Numbered from the stretch's first letter, positions 1 through 7,430 are shown. The stretch: 13,455 nt of DNA from Holophagae bacterium (GCA_030637505.1 DAOWGJ010000232.1:1-13455), one strand, 5' to 3'. Translations and numbers: made by a program. The notes: generated by a model from the letters alone, not told the origin.

Positions 1-1754
1 AGGATCACGCCTACTTGGAACCCCAGGCTTGCCTTGCCGTGCCCGAGGGTGATCGAATCACGATTACCGCAAGTTGCCAGTGCCCGTTCTACATCCAGCA
101 GGCCGTGGCTCGCGTGCTTGGGATTCCTCTGGCATCGGTCCGCGTCGAACAAGCGCCGACCGGCGGCGCCTTCGGCGGCAAGGAGGACTATCCGTCGGAG
201 CCCGCAGCCTGTGCCGCAGTCTTGGCGTGGCACACACGACGTCCCGTCCGCCTGCTCTTTTCAAGAGAATTCGACCTTCAAGTAACCACGAAACGCCACG
301 CAATGATCGTCCGTCATCGGTGGGGCGCAAACCGAGACGGGAAGTTGGTTTTCGCCCAGGTGGAAGCCGTTTTGGACAGCGGCGCCTATGCCGGGTTGTC
401 GACTGTAGTCGCCGAACGGGCAAACGTGTCGGCAATCGGGCCCTACGCCGTGCCCAACGTCACTGTAAGAACCCGGATCGCCTATACCAACAATCTCTTC
501 GGGGGGGCCTATCGAGGATTCGGCGCACCCCAGGTCAGCTTCGCCTCCGAGGCGACGATGGATATGCTGGCCCATCGGCTCGGAATGGACCCGGTGGAGT
601 TTCGCCGGCGCAATTTGGTGACCCCCTCAGATCCCTTGACCTGCACCGGTCAGGTGCTGGCGGCGCCTGAGATGGCCCGTATTTGTCTTGAGAGGGCGGT
701 TGACGACGCCACTCAAATCCGGAAATCCCACCGGGCCCCGGACTCATGGCGGCGAGGCCGTGGGGTCAGCCTGGTCCTCTACGGCGTCAACCTTCACCGG
801 GGCGGCCAGCACCTTGACAGGTCGTCGGCGGTTGTCATCCTGCAGGAAGACGCGTCAGTCATTGTCCGTGTCGGTCTGACCGAAATGGGCCAGGGGAATC
901 TGACCGCCGTGCAAACGGTCACCGCGGCTGCCATGGGTATCGAGCCGGATCGGGTCCAGGTCTGGCAACCGGACACGACGACGGTCGCCGACTCCGGCCC
1001 AACGGTCGCCTCGCGAGGAGCCCACGCCTCCGGGAGGGCGGTATTGGACGCCGTCGAACGGCTACGGCGGCGATTGGATCCCGTCGCGGCCGAAATGCTG
1101 GGCTGTCGCCCGGAGGAGGTCGAATTGACCGGCAGCAACGCCCGGGTTTCCGGGGGCGGGCCGTCGATTCCCTTGAGCGATGTCACCCGGGAGATGGCCG
1201 CCCGTCGGATTGAGGCCATTTCCACCGGCTGGTACCGCTCCGAACCCCGAGAATTCAACGAGGCCACCGGCGCGGGAGCACCCTACGCTTCGTACGCGAT
1301 GGCGTGCCATGTCGTCGATGTCGCCGTCGATCCCGAGCTTGGCCTGGTCAGAGTCGAACATGTCGCCGCGGCCCACGACGTCGGACGGGTTCTTCACCGG
1401 ACCGCAGCGGAGGGTCAGGTCGAGGGCGGCGTCGTCCAGGCGATAGGCTGGGCTCTGACCGAAGAGCTCAAACTGGATCAGGGTCGACTGCTCAATCCCA
1501 GTTTCACCGACTATTTGATCCCTACCTCGGACGATGCGCCCCCCGTGACCATCGCCTTGTTGGAGGATGCCCCAGGCCGGGGGCCCTTCGGCGCCAAGGG
1601 CCTCGGCGAACCCGCGTTCATTCCGACCGCCGCGGCCATCCGCAACGCAGTCTGTGCGGCCATTGGAACCGAAGTCAACCGTCTACCGCTGACGCCTCCA
1701 GTGATCGTCAAAGCCCTCGGCGAAGGCCACAAATTCAAACACCTTTTGAAATAG
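1..1754 (+). CDS. Xanthine dehydrogenase-family molybdopterin-binding subunit, C-terminal part (5' end outside window)
   Basis: This is the large subunit of a molybdenum hydroxylase, which hydroxylates purines, aldehydes or N-heterocycles at the Mo-MCD centre with water as oxygen donor. The frame is open from base 3 and already reads DHAYLEPQA, a motif inside this family, so the 5' end lies outside the window. Visible motifs are TGGAFGGKE (Glu codon 183-185, like Glu802 of bovine XDH), GGAYRGFGAPQ (Arg codon 513-515, like Arg880), GLTEMGQGN, and GAKGLGEPAF, whose Glu (1608-1610) corresponds to the catalytic Glu1261. All the key catalytic positions I can check are present, so the enzyme looks active. 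The substrate cannot be told: the purine-binding Glu and Arg equivalents favour a purine, but related hydroxylases share them. The FAD and 2Fe-2S partners, if separate, would be upstream. The TAG stop overlaps the first bases of a repeat element. It converges on the KamA-family gene. Confidence 0.93.
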   Translation, partial: DHAYLEPQACLAVPEGDRITITASCQCPFYIQQAVARVLGIPLASVRVEQAPTGGAFGGKEDYPSEPAACAAVLAWHTRRPVRLLFSREFDLQVTTKRHAMIVRHRWGANRDGKLVFAQVEAVLDSGAYAGLSTVVAERANVSAIGPYAVPNVTVRTRIAYTNNLFGGAYRGFGAPQVSFASEATMDMLAHRLGMDPVEFRRRNLVTPSDPLTCTGQVLAAPEMARICLERAVDDATQIRKSHRAPDSWRRGRGVSLVLYGVNLHRGGQHLDRSSAVVILQEDASVIVRVGLTEMGQGNLTAVQTVTAAAMGIEPDRVQVWQPDTTTVADSGPTVASRGAHASGRAVLDAVERLRRRLDPVAAEMLGCRPEEVELTGSNARVSGGGPSIPLSDVTREMAARRIEAISTGWYRSEPREFNEATGAGAPYASYAMACHVVDVAVDPELGLVRVEHVAAAHDVGRVLHRTAAEGQVEGGVVQAIGWALTEELKLDQGRLLNPSFTDYLIPTSDDAPPVTIALLEDAPGRGPFGAKGLGEPAFIPTAAAIRNAVCAAIGTEVNRLPLTPPVIVKALGEGHKFKHLLK

Positions 1755-1949
1755 CTCTCAGCTGTCAGCAATCGGCGCAACCGCTTGATTATCTGGGCAT
1801 TTATTGAATGCACCCAAGCTGTAGGGTGGGCCTTGGCCCACCAACGGTCGCGCCAAATGGTGGGCCGAGGCCCACCCTACTCATAGCACCAAGAAATCGC
1901 CGGCGATACCGTTTCCGGGCTGAGAGCTGATCGCTGATAGCTGACAGCT
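1753..1949. repeat. Composite intergenic repeat: inverted heptamer arrays (GCTGANN) enclosing a REP-like pair
   Basis: The gap between two convergent genes is filled by a nested palindromic structure. The right array (1919-1949) reads as four period-7 units, GCTGAGA, GCTGATC, GCTGATA and GCTGACA, plus GCT. The left array (1753-1769) is the inverse and contains GCTGACA, GCTGAGA and GCT when read on the minus strand. It starts on the last two bases of the upstream TAG stop codon. A GTAG-headed inverted pair (1821-1880) sits inside. Without that pair the inner spacer is 89 nt, close to the 84 nt of the similar element at 11804-11948. No ORF lies inside. It may also act as a two-way transcription barrier. 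Confidence 0.8.
1821..1880. repeat. GTAG-headed REP-like hairpin pair (BIME-like), family 1
   Basis: The left unit (1821-1843) is GTAG followed by the self-complementary GGTGGGCC-TT-GGCCCACC. The right unit (1858-1880) is its reverse complement with 22 of 23 positions identical, and the one change lies in the hairpin loop. The units are separated by 14 nt. A GTAG tetranucleotide 5' of a short hairpin, occurring as inverted pairs, is the known signature of REP sequences mobilised by RAYT (TnpA-REP) transposases. No RAYT gene is in the window, so the link is inferred. Confidence 0.75.
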
Positions 1950-1955
1950 TCTCCC

Positions 1956-3335
1956 CTACGCGCTGACCAATTCGTCGTCGGTATCGATCTTCCACTCGGG
2001 TTCCCACAGACCTAATCGCATCTCACGCATTCGGCGTTCGAAGAAAAACTGCTGCTCACCAAAAGCAGGTTTCAAATCGTCCAACCAAACGGCCTGAGGG
2101 TCATAGCCGGCGAAGAAGACCCTGTTGACCCATTGGGGATCTCGGCCCTGGATCATCTTCAACACAAAAACCCGCTCGCCGGCGATCTCTGTTACTCCGT
2201 CAATCAGGACCTTGCCGGGGGCGGCTGACATCGATGGGCCTCGAACGGTCCGGGCCAGCCCGGTAACCTCGACGAAGGCTTGATTGAAGATCTTGAGAGC
2301 ACGAGCCAACGGCACTTCGAAGTAATGCTTGGGGCCGGTGTTTCGCTCGACGAAGAGGTAGTAGGGCACGGCCCCGAGCTTGACCTGTTCTTTCCACATT
2401 GACGACCAGACGGTCGCATCATCGTTGACGTGGCGGATCAAGGGCGCCTGACATCGAATAACGGCGCCGGCATCCTGGATGCGACGCATGGCCTCTCGGC
2501 ACTCCGGCGTGTCCAACTCCCTGGGATGGGAGAAGTGCGCCATCAGGGCGACCTGCCGCCCGCTCGAACGAACGGCCTCGAACAACCTCAGAAGATCATC
2601 TGCATCGGGATCACTCAAAAAACGGTGCGGCCAGTAGCCAAGTGCCTTGGTGCCGATTCGTATCGATGTCAGGTGCTCGGTCGAGGGACCCAACAACGGC
2701 TCGATGTACCGCCGCAGAATCCGAGTGGGCATGATCAACGGGTCCCCGCCGGTCAGCAGGAGGTCAGTCAATTCCGGATGGGCCTCCACATAACGAAACA
2801 GCGTGTCCGCCTCCCGGTTGGAGAACTTGAGATGGTCGATTCCTACGAACTGGGCCCACCGGAAACAATAGGTGCAATAGGCATGACAGGTCTGGCCCTG
2901 GGAGGGGAAAAACAAGAGGGTCTCTCGGTATTTGTGCTGGGCTCCCGGCAGGCTTTCGCCGTCGATCACCGGGATGTTGAGATCCATCTGTCCGGCCGGA
3001 TGAGGATTCATGTGGAGCTGGACCATTCGGGCCTCACGTACCAGCCTTTCATCCTCTCCACGGATGACGAGGTCGCTCAATTTGGAGAAATCTCTCGGCT
3101 CCAGCATCCCTGCCTGCGGGAAGGTCAGTTGGAATATTGGGTCGTTGGGGATGTCGGTCCAGTCGATCAGACGTTCGAGAACATAGGAGTTGACCTTGAA
3201 CGGGAACACGGCCGAAACAGCCTTGAGTGCGACCTTTTGGTCCACCGTAAGGCCATTCAGCTGTTCCATGCGATCCAGTTGGGACCGACCGTAGGCCCTG
3301 TAGCGGGGGCCATCGCTCTCTCGGACTCCCTGCAT
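1956..3335 (-). CDS. KamA-family radical SAM protein (lysine 2,3-aminomutase-like; substrate unassigned)
   Basis: A radical SAM enzyme related to PLP-dependent 2,3-aminomutases. With the ATG at 3335 the protein has 459 residues; I chose it because GGGAGG lies 4 nt upstream. A GTG at 3356 would add seven residues (numbers below use that longer frame). The 4Fe-4S/SAM motif CHAYCTYC gives Cys157, 161 and 164, followed by Arg166, which aligns with the carboxylate-binding Arg134 of clostridial LAM. TGGDP is at 202-206. HVND (309-312) retains the Asp matching LAM Asp293. The PLP-lysine region reads SMSAAPGK, with Lys382 the probable PLP lysine, but LAM has VDAPGGGGK there. The Asp330 equivalent is therefore Ala378 and three glycines are missing. 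LAM uses both Asp residues to hold the substrate epsilon-amino group, so lysine is not a safe call. It has the full-length C-terminal part, unlike EpmB as I recall that family. Confidence 0.88.
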   Translation of the reverse strand: MQGVRESDGPRYRAYGRSQLDRMEQLNGLTVDQKVALKAVSAVFPFKVNSYVLERLIDWTDIPNDPIFQLTFPQAGMLEPRDFSKLSDLVIRGEDERLVREARMVQLHMNPHPAGQMDLNIPVIDGESLPGAQHKYRETLLFFPSQGQTCHAYCTYCFRWAQFVGIDHLKFSNREADTLFRYVEAHPELTDLLLTGGDPLIMPTRILRRYIEPLLGPSTEHLTSIRIGTKALGYWPHRFLSDPDADDLLRLFEAVRSSGRQVALMAHFSHPRELDTPECREAMRRIQDAGAVIRCQAPLIRHVNDDATVWSSMWKEQVKLGAVPYYLFVERNTGPKHYFEVPLARALKIFNQAFVEVTGLARTVRGPSMSAAPGKVLIDGVTEIAGERVFVLKMIQGRDPQWVNRVFFAGYDPQAVWLDDLKPAFGEQQFFFERRMREMRLGLWEPEWKIDTDDELVSA

Positions 3336-3491
3336 CAATCCTCCCGTGTCAGGCACCCTGTAAAGCCCTGGTTCCTACCGAATACACGTCTCTTTCCAAG
3401 ACAACCTGTAAAGTTAAGTTAACACTTTTCCGTTCGATAATCAAATCCCTCTCTCGGAATCCGGCCTCTCCGCCCGTTCCTGAGCACTCCA

Positions 3492-3517
3492 GATCGTGAC
3501 CGGTTATACTCACGATC
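3492..3517. promoter_or_regulatory. Operator-like palindrome over a putative -10 of the diguanylate cyclase gene
   Basis: GATCGTGA (3492-3499) and TCACGATC (3510-3517) form a perfect 8-bp inverted repeat with a 10-nt centre. The centre and the first base of the right arm contain TATACT (3505-3510), a good -10 match 41 nt before the ATG at 3551. No convincing -35 hexamer sits 16-18 nt upstream, so an activator or a different sigma factor could be needed. A regulator dimer binding here would cover the promoter. The promoter itself is inferred from sequence only. Confidence 0.4.
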
Positions 3518-3550
3518 ACGAACCCGGCAGGTACCCGGTTCGTCATCAAA

Positions 3551-5809
3551 ATGAAACGTCGATCTCTCACTGCCATTCTCGTGTTTGCGACCATTTTGGT
3601 TGCGGTATTCACGGTGCTCAAAGGCATCGACGAGGCAACACGGACCGGAAGGACCATGGGTCTATCGGTTGATGACGAGAATGTAGAGCTGACGATTATC
3701 AGGGTCGTTCCTGGTCTACCGGCCGATCAAGCCGGACTGGAAACCGGCGACACGATCCTGAGCCTCGGCGGCGCCCCGACACCAAACCTCCAGGACCTCC
3801 TCGATGCCGCCTCCACCCTGACTCGAGGCAAGGCCACCACCCTCATTATCCTCCGGGAAGGCGAGCGAAGGACCGTTCGACTGACCCCAGGCATACCCTT
3901 GCCATGGGGCCGCCTTCTCTTGGATCTCTTCGCCGTCTTGGGATACACCGCAGTCGCTCTCCTTGCCAGGTTCCGAGCACCCAACATCCTCCCCTCACGC
4001 CTGCTGTCGTTTTTCTCGATCGCCGTCGCCGTTGAACTCGCCCTCCCGGATTCCGTCGGGGTGATCCCCAACTGGCTCCTCGTTCGAGATGTACTGTTCT
4101 ATCTTCTCACCGGCCTCCAACTGGGACTTGAACTGCACCTGGCCTCGGTGATCCCCAAGAGGTATGCCTGGTTCGACGATCGTCCCTGGCTGACCCGGCT
4201 GTACTACACGGTCGGCCTATCGGCGGGCGGCATTACCGCCCTTCTCTCGATTGCAGAGTTTTTTGAGGTCGAAGTCGCCGGCGCCCTGGCCCTGTCGGCA
4301 CGCACCGCCATGAATGACGTCGTGCTGGTTGGCTGGGGGTTGGCTGTCGTCGCCATCCTCCTGGTCCAGTTCCGGCTGTCGAAGACTCCGGGTCACCGGA
4401 ACCAGGCCCTCGTGATCCTCAGCGGTGTGATCCCCTGGGCGATCTACAACATCGTCGACACGGTCACCTCAACCCAGAATATCGAACTCGGGACCTGGTT
4501 CGACCTCGCACAACCGATCGTGCTTCTCTTGTACCCCGTAGTTATTTTTGTCGCCATCTTCCGCTACCACCTCTTCGACATTCGCGTCGTTTTGAAGCGA
4601 AGCCTGGTACTCGTTCTGGTCAGCGGGGTCGTCTTGATCCTGTTTGTTGCGGCCTTCGAGGCAATCTCGAGCCGTTTCGGTGAAATTGAACATGCGGGTC
4701 GCCTTCAAGTGGTGTTCTTTGCCTTGACGATGCTCCTCCTCGGCTTGCTCTTCAATCCGGTTCGGCGGCTGATCCAACGGGGCATCGATACTCGCTTTTT
4801 CCCCGAGAGGATTGCTCAGCGGGAACGCCTGGCGGAACTCGCGGCAAACCTCCCTTCTTTAGGGGACCTTGGAGCGATCGGGCGGCACGTCGTCGAGGAG
4901 GTCTCCAGAGTATTCCGGGTGACGTCGACGACCCTGTTGGTCTCAGATCCCGCCAGCGGGCTGCTGGTGTCCCTGGCGACCGCGTCGGACGAGCCTTTGG
5001 GCGACAAGGACGTCTCCCTGCTCCTGGAAAGCAGTGACCTGGGCATCGACCAGCTTCGCCAGGCCAGGCGCCCTTTGTCTGCCGACATCCTCGCCAACAC
5101 CAGTCCGGCCCTGGCCCAACGAATCAGTGCCCTGGGAGCCGAAACAGGGATCGGCCTGGTCAACGGGGACACCCTGGTCGGACTGCTTCTGCTGGGGCCG
5201 AAAAAGGACCGGGGCGAACTGACAACCGAAGAACAAGGGCTTCTCCGGTTGTTTTCCCTCAACGTGGCAACGGTGTTGGAGAATGTCCGGCTGTTTCAAT
5301 CTGCGACCTACGAACAGCTGACCGGCCTCTTGAGGCGCGAGGCGATCCTCGAAGCCCTCGAGGTCGAGATTGAGCGGGCCAGCCGGTACGAACGGCCGCT
5401 GACGGTTGGAATGATCGACCTCGACCATTTCAAGAACGTCAACGACACATGGGGGCACCTCGCCGGCGACGTTCTGCTTCAGAGGGTTGCCGCGAAACTG
5501 AAGGAATGTCTCCGAACCACCGATCAGATCGGTCGCTACGGAGGTGAGGAATTCCTCTTTTTCCTTCCGGAGACTGGAATCGAACAGGGCTCTCGAGTCG
5601 CGGAAAAACTCAGGGCTGCCGTCGAGAACCTCCCCTCGCCCGTTGACGAGGCGCCCGACCTTCAGATTACGGCCTCGATCGGACTGACGGAACTCCGAGC
5701 GGGGACGGAACCTCCTCCGACAGCCGCCGACCTCATCCGTGAAGCTGATGGGGCCCTCTACCGAGGCAAGGATGCAGGCCGAAACCGTGTGGTGGTTGCA
5801 GGATCCTGA
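3551..5809 (+). CDS. Membrane diguanylate cyclase: TM-PDZ-multi-TM-GAF-GGDEF
   Basis: A predicted inner-membrane enzyme (752 aa) making cyclic di-GMP from two GTP. TM1 is at about 6-24, followed by a PDZ domain at about 35-115 (GLPADQAGLETGDTIL, 55-70) placed outside the membrane. About nine hydrophobic segments fall between 121 and 402, and YHLFDIRVVLKRS (339-351) is typical of 7TM-type sensor kinases. A GAF-like region follows at about 425-580, then a GGDEF domain at about 585-752. The active site is GGEEF (664-668), Mg/GTP ligands lie in DLDHFKNVND (623-632), and RTTD (655-658) fits the RxxD inhibitory site, so the cyclase looks active and feedback-inhibited. A TM followed by an extracellular PDZ domain and a membrane bundle recalls ComP, the Bacillus pheromone kinase, here with a GGDEF output instead of a kinase. 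The start is set by TM1 although no clear Shine-Dalgarno is visible. The stop lies inside a 22-bp inverted repeat. Confidence 0.9.
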   Translation: MKRRSLTAILVFATILVAVFTVLKGIDEATRTGRTMGLSVDDENVELTIIRVVPGLPADQAGLETGDTILSLGGAPTPNLQDLLDAASTLTRGKATTLIILREGERRTVRLTPGIPLPWGRLLLDLFAVLGYTAVALLARFRAPNILPSRLLSFFSIAVAVELALPDSVGVIPNWLLVRDVLFYLLTGLQLGLELHLASVIPKRYAWFDDRPWLTRLYYTVGLSAGGITALLSIAEFFEVEVAGALALSARTAMNDVVLVGWGLAVVAILLVQFRLSKTPGHRNQALVILSGVIPWAIYNIVDTVTSTQNIELGTWFDLAQPIVLLLYPVVIFVAIFRYHLFDIRVVLKRSLVLVLVSGVVLILFVAAFEAISSRFGEIEHAGRLQVVFFALTMLLLGLLFNPVRRLIQRGIDTRFFPERIAQRERLAELAANLPSLGDLGAIGRHVVEEVSRVFRVTSTTLLVSDPASGLLVSLATASDEPLGDKDVSLLLESSDLGIDQLRQARRPLSADILANTSPALAQRISALGAETGIGLVNGDTLVGLLLLGPKKDRGELTTEEQGLLRLFSLNVATVLENVRLFQSATYEQLTGLLRREAILEALEVEIERASRYERPLTVGMIDLDHFKNVNDTWGHLAGDVLLQRVAAKLKECLRTTDQIGRYGGEEFLFFLPETGIEQGSRVAEKLRAAVENLPSPVDEAPDLQITASIGLTELRAGTEPPPTAADLIREADGALYRGKDAGRNRVVVAGS

Positions 5810-5874
5810 AGGGCAGAGGCCTCAAGCAAACTGCAAAACAAAGGATGCGGCTGGCCTCTGCCCTTCAGGATCCT
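5800..5874. repeat. 22-bp perfect inverted repeat containing the diguanylate cyclase stop codon
   Basis: The left arm is 5800-5821 and the right arm 5853-5874. They are perfectly complementary over 22 bp, with a 31-nt loop. The left arm encodes the last two residues (Gly-Ser) and the TGA stop (5807-5809) of the upstream gene. No T-tract follows the right arm, so it is not a standard intrinsic terminator, though the stem would be very stable in the mRNA 3' end. Confidence 0.85.
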
Positions 5875-5877
5875 ATG

Positions 5878-5906
5878 ATGCGCTGCGCGCATTCTGGTTT
5901 TAGTTT
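5878..5906 (+). terminator. Possible weak terminator for the diguanylate cyclase gene
   Basis: ATGCGC (5878-5883) pairs with GCGCAT (5887-5892) across a 3-nt loop. It is followed by TCTGGTTTTAGTTT, a broken T-rich tail. The stem is short and the tail is not pure, so this is tentative. The large inverted repeat just upstream may do the work instead. Confidence 0.3.
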
Positions 5907-5951
5907 ATTAGAAAAGTGACCCACACTTGAACCCGAGGTCTTCGCGCTGTC

Positions 5952-5972
5952 AGTTTCCAGTTTCTAGTTTGC
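5952..5972. repeat. Heptamer array (AGTTTNN)3
   Basis: Three exact period-7 units, AGTTTCC, AGTTTCT and AGTTTGC, lie directly before the citrate synthase terminator. The array is short, but it uses the same design (five fixed plus two variable bases) as the GCTGANN and GCTAANN arrays elsewhere in the window. No inverted partner was found nearby. Confidence 0.55.
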
Positions 5973-5973
5973 A

Positions 5974-6014
5974 CCAACAAAAAGGGCGGCCCGAAGGCCG
6001 CCCTTTATTGTTGG
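5974..6014 (-). terminator. Rho-independent terminator of citrate synthase
   Basis: The stem AAAGGGCGGCC (5981-5991) and GGCCGCCCTTT (5996-6006) is a perfect 11-bp pair. On the minus strand the loop is TTCG, a very stable tetraloop, and a TTTTTGTT tail follows. Outer arms CCAACAA (5974-5980) and TTGTTGG (6008-6014) extend the pairing around one bulged base. It starts 9 nt after the citrate synthase stop. Confidence 0.92.
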
Positions 6015-6023
6015 TTTCACCGA

Positions 6024-7331
6024 TTATTCGGTAATACCGGCCGTCTTTTCCAGCATCGCCGTCGTCAGGGACTTGGGCCGCTCGAGCGCATAACCCAGGG
6101 CCCGGTCCCACGTGATGTTGGTCAGCACGCCGAGGGCGCGGCCAACGCCGAACAGAACGGTGTAAAAGTCCCACTCCGTCAAGCCGTAGTACCACTGGAT
6201 TACGCCGGATTGTGCATCGACGTTGGGCCACGGGTTCTTCGCCTTGCCCTGTTCCTCAAGCACGCCGGGCGCAACCTGGTAAATCATCGAAACCACCTTG
6301 AACAGCGGATAGTCCGGCATGTTCTTCAGGCAGAAATCACGCTGCGAAGCATAGCGGGGATCGGTCTTCCGAAGCACGGCATGACCGTAACCAGGGATGA
6401 CCTGGCCGGAATTGAGGGTCGCCCACAGGGCTTCCCTGACCAGCTCTTCCGTCGGCTCCTTGCCGCCCAGGTTGTCCATGAACTTCATGGTCCAACTCAA
6501 GACTTCCTGGTTTGCCAGACCGTGAAGCGGACCGGCCAGGCCGTTGATGCCGGCCGACAGCGAGTAGTAGGCGTCGGACAGCGCCGAAGCCACCAGATGG
6601 GTCGTGTGGGCCGAGACATTTCCGGACTCGTGGTCGGAGTGCAGGATGAAGTACATCCTCGCGACATCGTCGTAGGGTTTCGGGAAGCCCATCATGTGGG
6701 CAAAGTTACCGCCGAGGTCCAGACTGGGATCTTCCGGAATATGGACGTCGTCCTTGTATTTCATCCGGTAGATGTATGCGGCGATCGTCGGCAGCTTGGC
6801 CATCAGATTCATCACATCTTCGAGCATCGGCTCCCAGTAGACCATTTTGGACATGCCTTCGTTGTAGCGCTTGACGAAGATCGACTCACGCTGCATCGAG
6901 GTAATGGCTGTGGAAAACATCGCCATCGGGTGGCTGTCGCGAGGCATGGCACGCAATACGTCGATCACGTACTGGGGCAGGGCTCGCTTCTGCTGGAACT
7001 CTTCCACGACTTCCATCGTCTGTTCGACGGTCGGAACCTCACCTGTCATCAGGAAGTAGAAGAAGGCCTCAACCCAGGGATAGTCGCTTCCCGGAACCTT
7101 CGGCAAGGCCTCGAAGGTCTCAGGGATTGTCTTTCCACGAAAACGGATCCCCTCGTACGGGTCGAGATAGGACACGTCAGTGACCAGGCATCGCACGCCC
7201 CGAGCACCGCCGATCGCCTGGGCAATCGTCACTTCGCGGACCTTGACATCTCCAAACTCCTTGACCAGACGCGTCGTCCGCGGCCGGTGCTCCTCAATCT
7301 TCGTTCGCAGTGTTTCCCTCAAACTTGACAT
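6024..7331 (-). CDS. gltA: Citrate synthase, eukaryote-like Si type
   Basis: Condenses oxaloacetate and acetyl-CoA to citrate, the entry step of the TCA cycle, in the cytoplasm. The 435-residue protein resembles mitochondrial citrate synthase far more than the hexameric E. coli type. Pig-enzyme catalytic residues are recognisable: His274 in GPLHGLANQEV (His270 here), His320 in PGYGHAVLRKTDPRY (His317) and Asp375 in NPWPNVDAQSG (Asp372). HSDHESGNVSAH carries the oxaloacetate-binding His (231). The mitochondrial DAHSG motif reads DAQSG here. I start at the ATG at 7331 because AAGGGAG lies 5 nt upstream; an in-frame TTG at 7355 is less likely. Citrate synthases of this kind are known from Geobacter and some other bacteria. 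The gene has its own terminator and diverges from the sugar transferase, so it is probably monocistronic. Confidence 0.96.
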   Translation of the reverse strand: MSSLRETLRTKIEEHRPRTTRLVKEFGDVKVREVTIAQAIGGARGVRCLVTDVSYLDPYEGIRFRGKTIPETFEALPKVPGSDYPWVEAFFYFLMTGEVPTVEQTMEVVEEFQQKRALPQYVIDVLRAMPRDSHPMAMFSTAITSMQRESIFVKRYNEGMSKMVYWEPMLEDVMNLMAKLPTIAAYIYRMKYKDDVHIPEDPSLDLGGNFAHMMGFPKPYDDVARMYFILHSDHESGNVSAHTTHLVASALSDAYYSLSAGINGLAGPLHGLANQEVLSWTMKFMDNLGGKEPTEELVREALWATLNSGQVIPGYGHAVLRKTDPRYASQRDFCLKNMPDYPLFKVVSMIYQVAPGVLEEQGKAKNPWPNVDAQSGVIQWYYGLTEWDFYTVLFGVGRALGVLTNITWDRALGYALERPKSLTTAMLEKTAGITE

Positions 7332-7402
7332 GGTGGCTCCCTTCGTTTCAGCCAACTCAGGCGTCGGATTGCCGGAAGAAAAGAAAATTTTCCGCTCCTC
7401 GC

Positions 7403-7430
7403 CTCATATGAACAACTTTCCAATTATCAA
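7403..7430 (-). promoter_or_regulatory. Candidate promoter of citrate synthase
   Basis: On the minus strand TTGATA (7430-7425) and TATGAG (7408-7403) are separated by 16 nt, about 70 nt upstream of the ATG. The hexamers match consensus at 5/6 and 4/6. The surrounding 7375-7450 stretch is the most AT-rich part of the window, which fits a promoter region. The match is modest and other -10-like words occur nearby. Confidence 0.35.

Noticed and set aside
1753..1949. A CRISPR array
   Set aside because: The repeats are 7 bp with no regular long spacers and the structure is an inverted pair, not direct repeats. No cas gene is present.
3357..3413. Direct repeat CCTGTAAAG at 3357-3365 and 3405-3413 upstream of the KamA-family gene
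   Set aside because: Only 9 bp, not palindromic, and no promoter could be fitted to it. Not enough to call a regulator site.
2430..3422. A 330-codon open frame opposite the KamA-family gene
   Set aside because: It lies fully antisense to a gene with clear radical SAM motifs and runs into the intergenic region. Its translation shows no family features, so it is a by-product of GC-rich codon use.
6210..7328. A 372-codon open frame opposite citrate synthase
   Set aside because: Antisense shadow of a strongly conserved gene; the translation is His- and Arg-rich with no recognisable domain.
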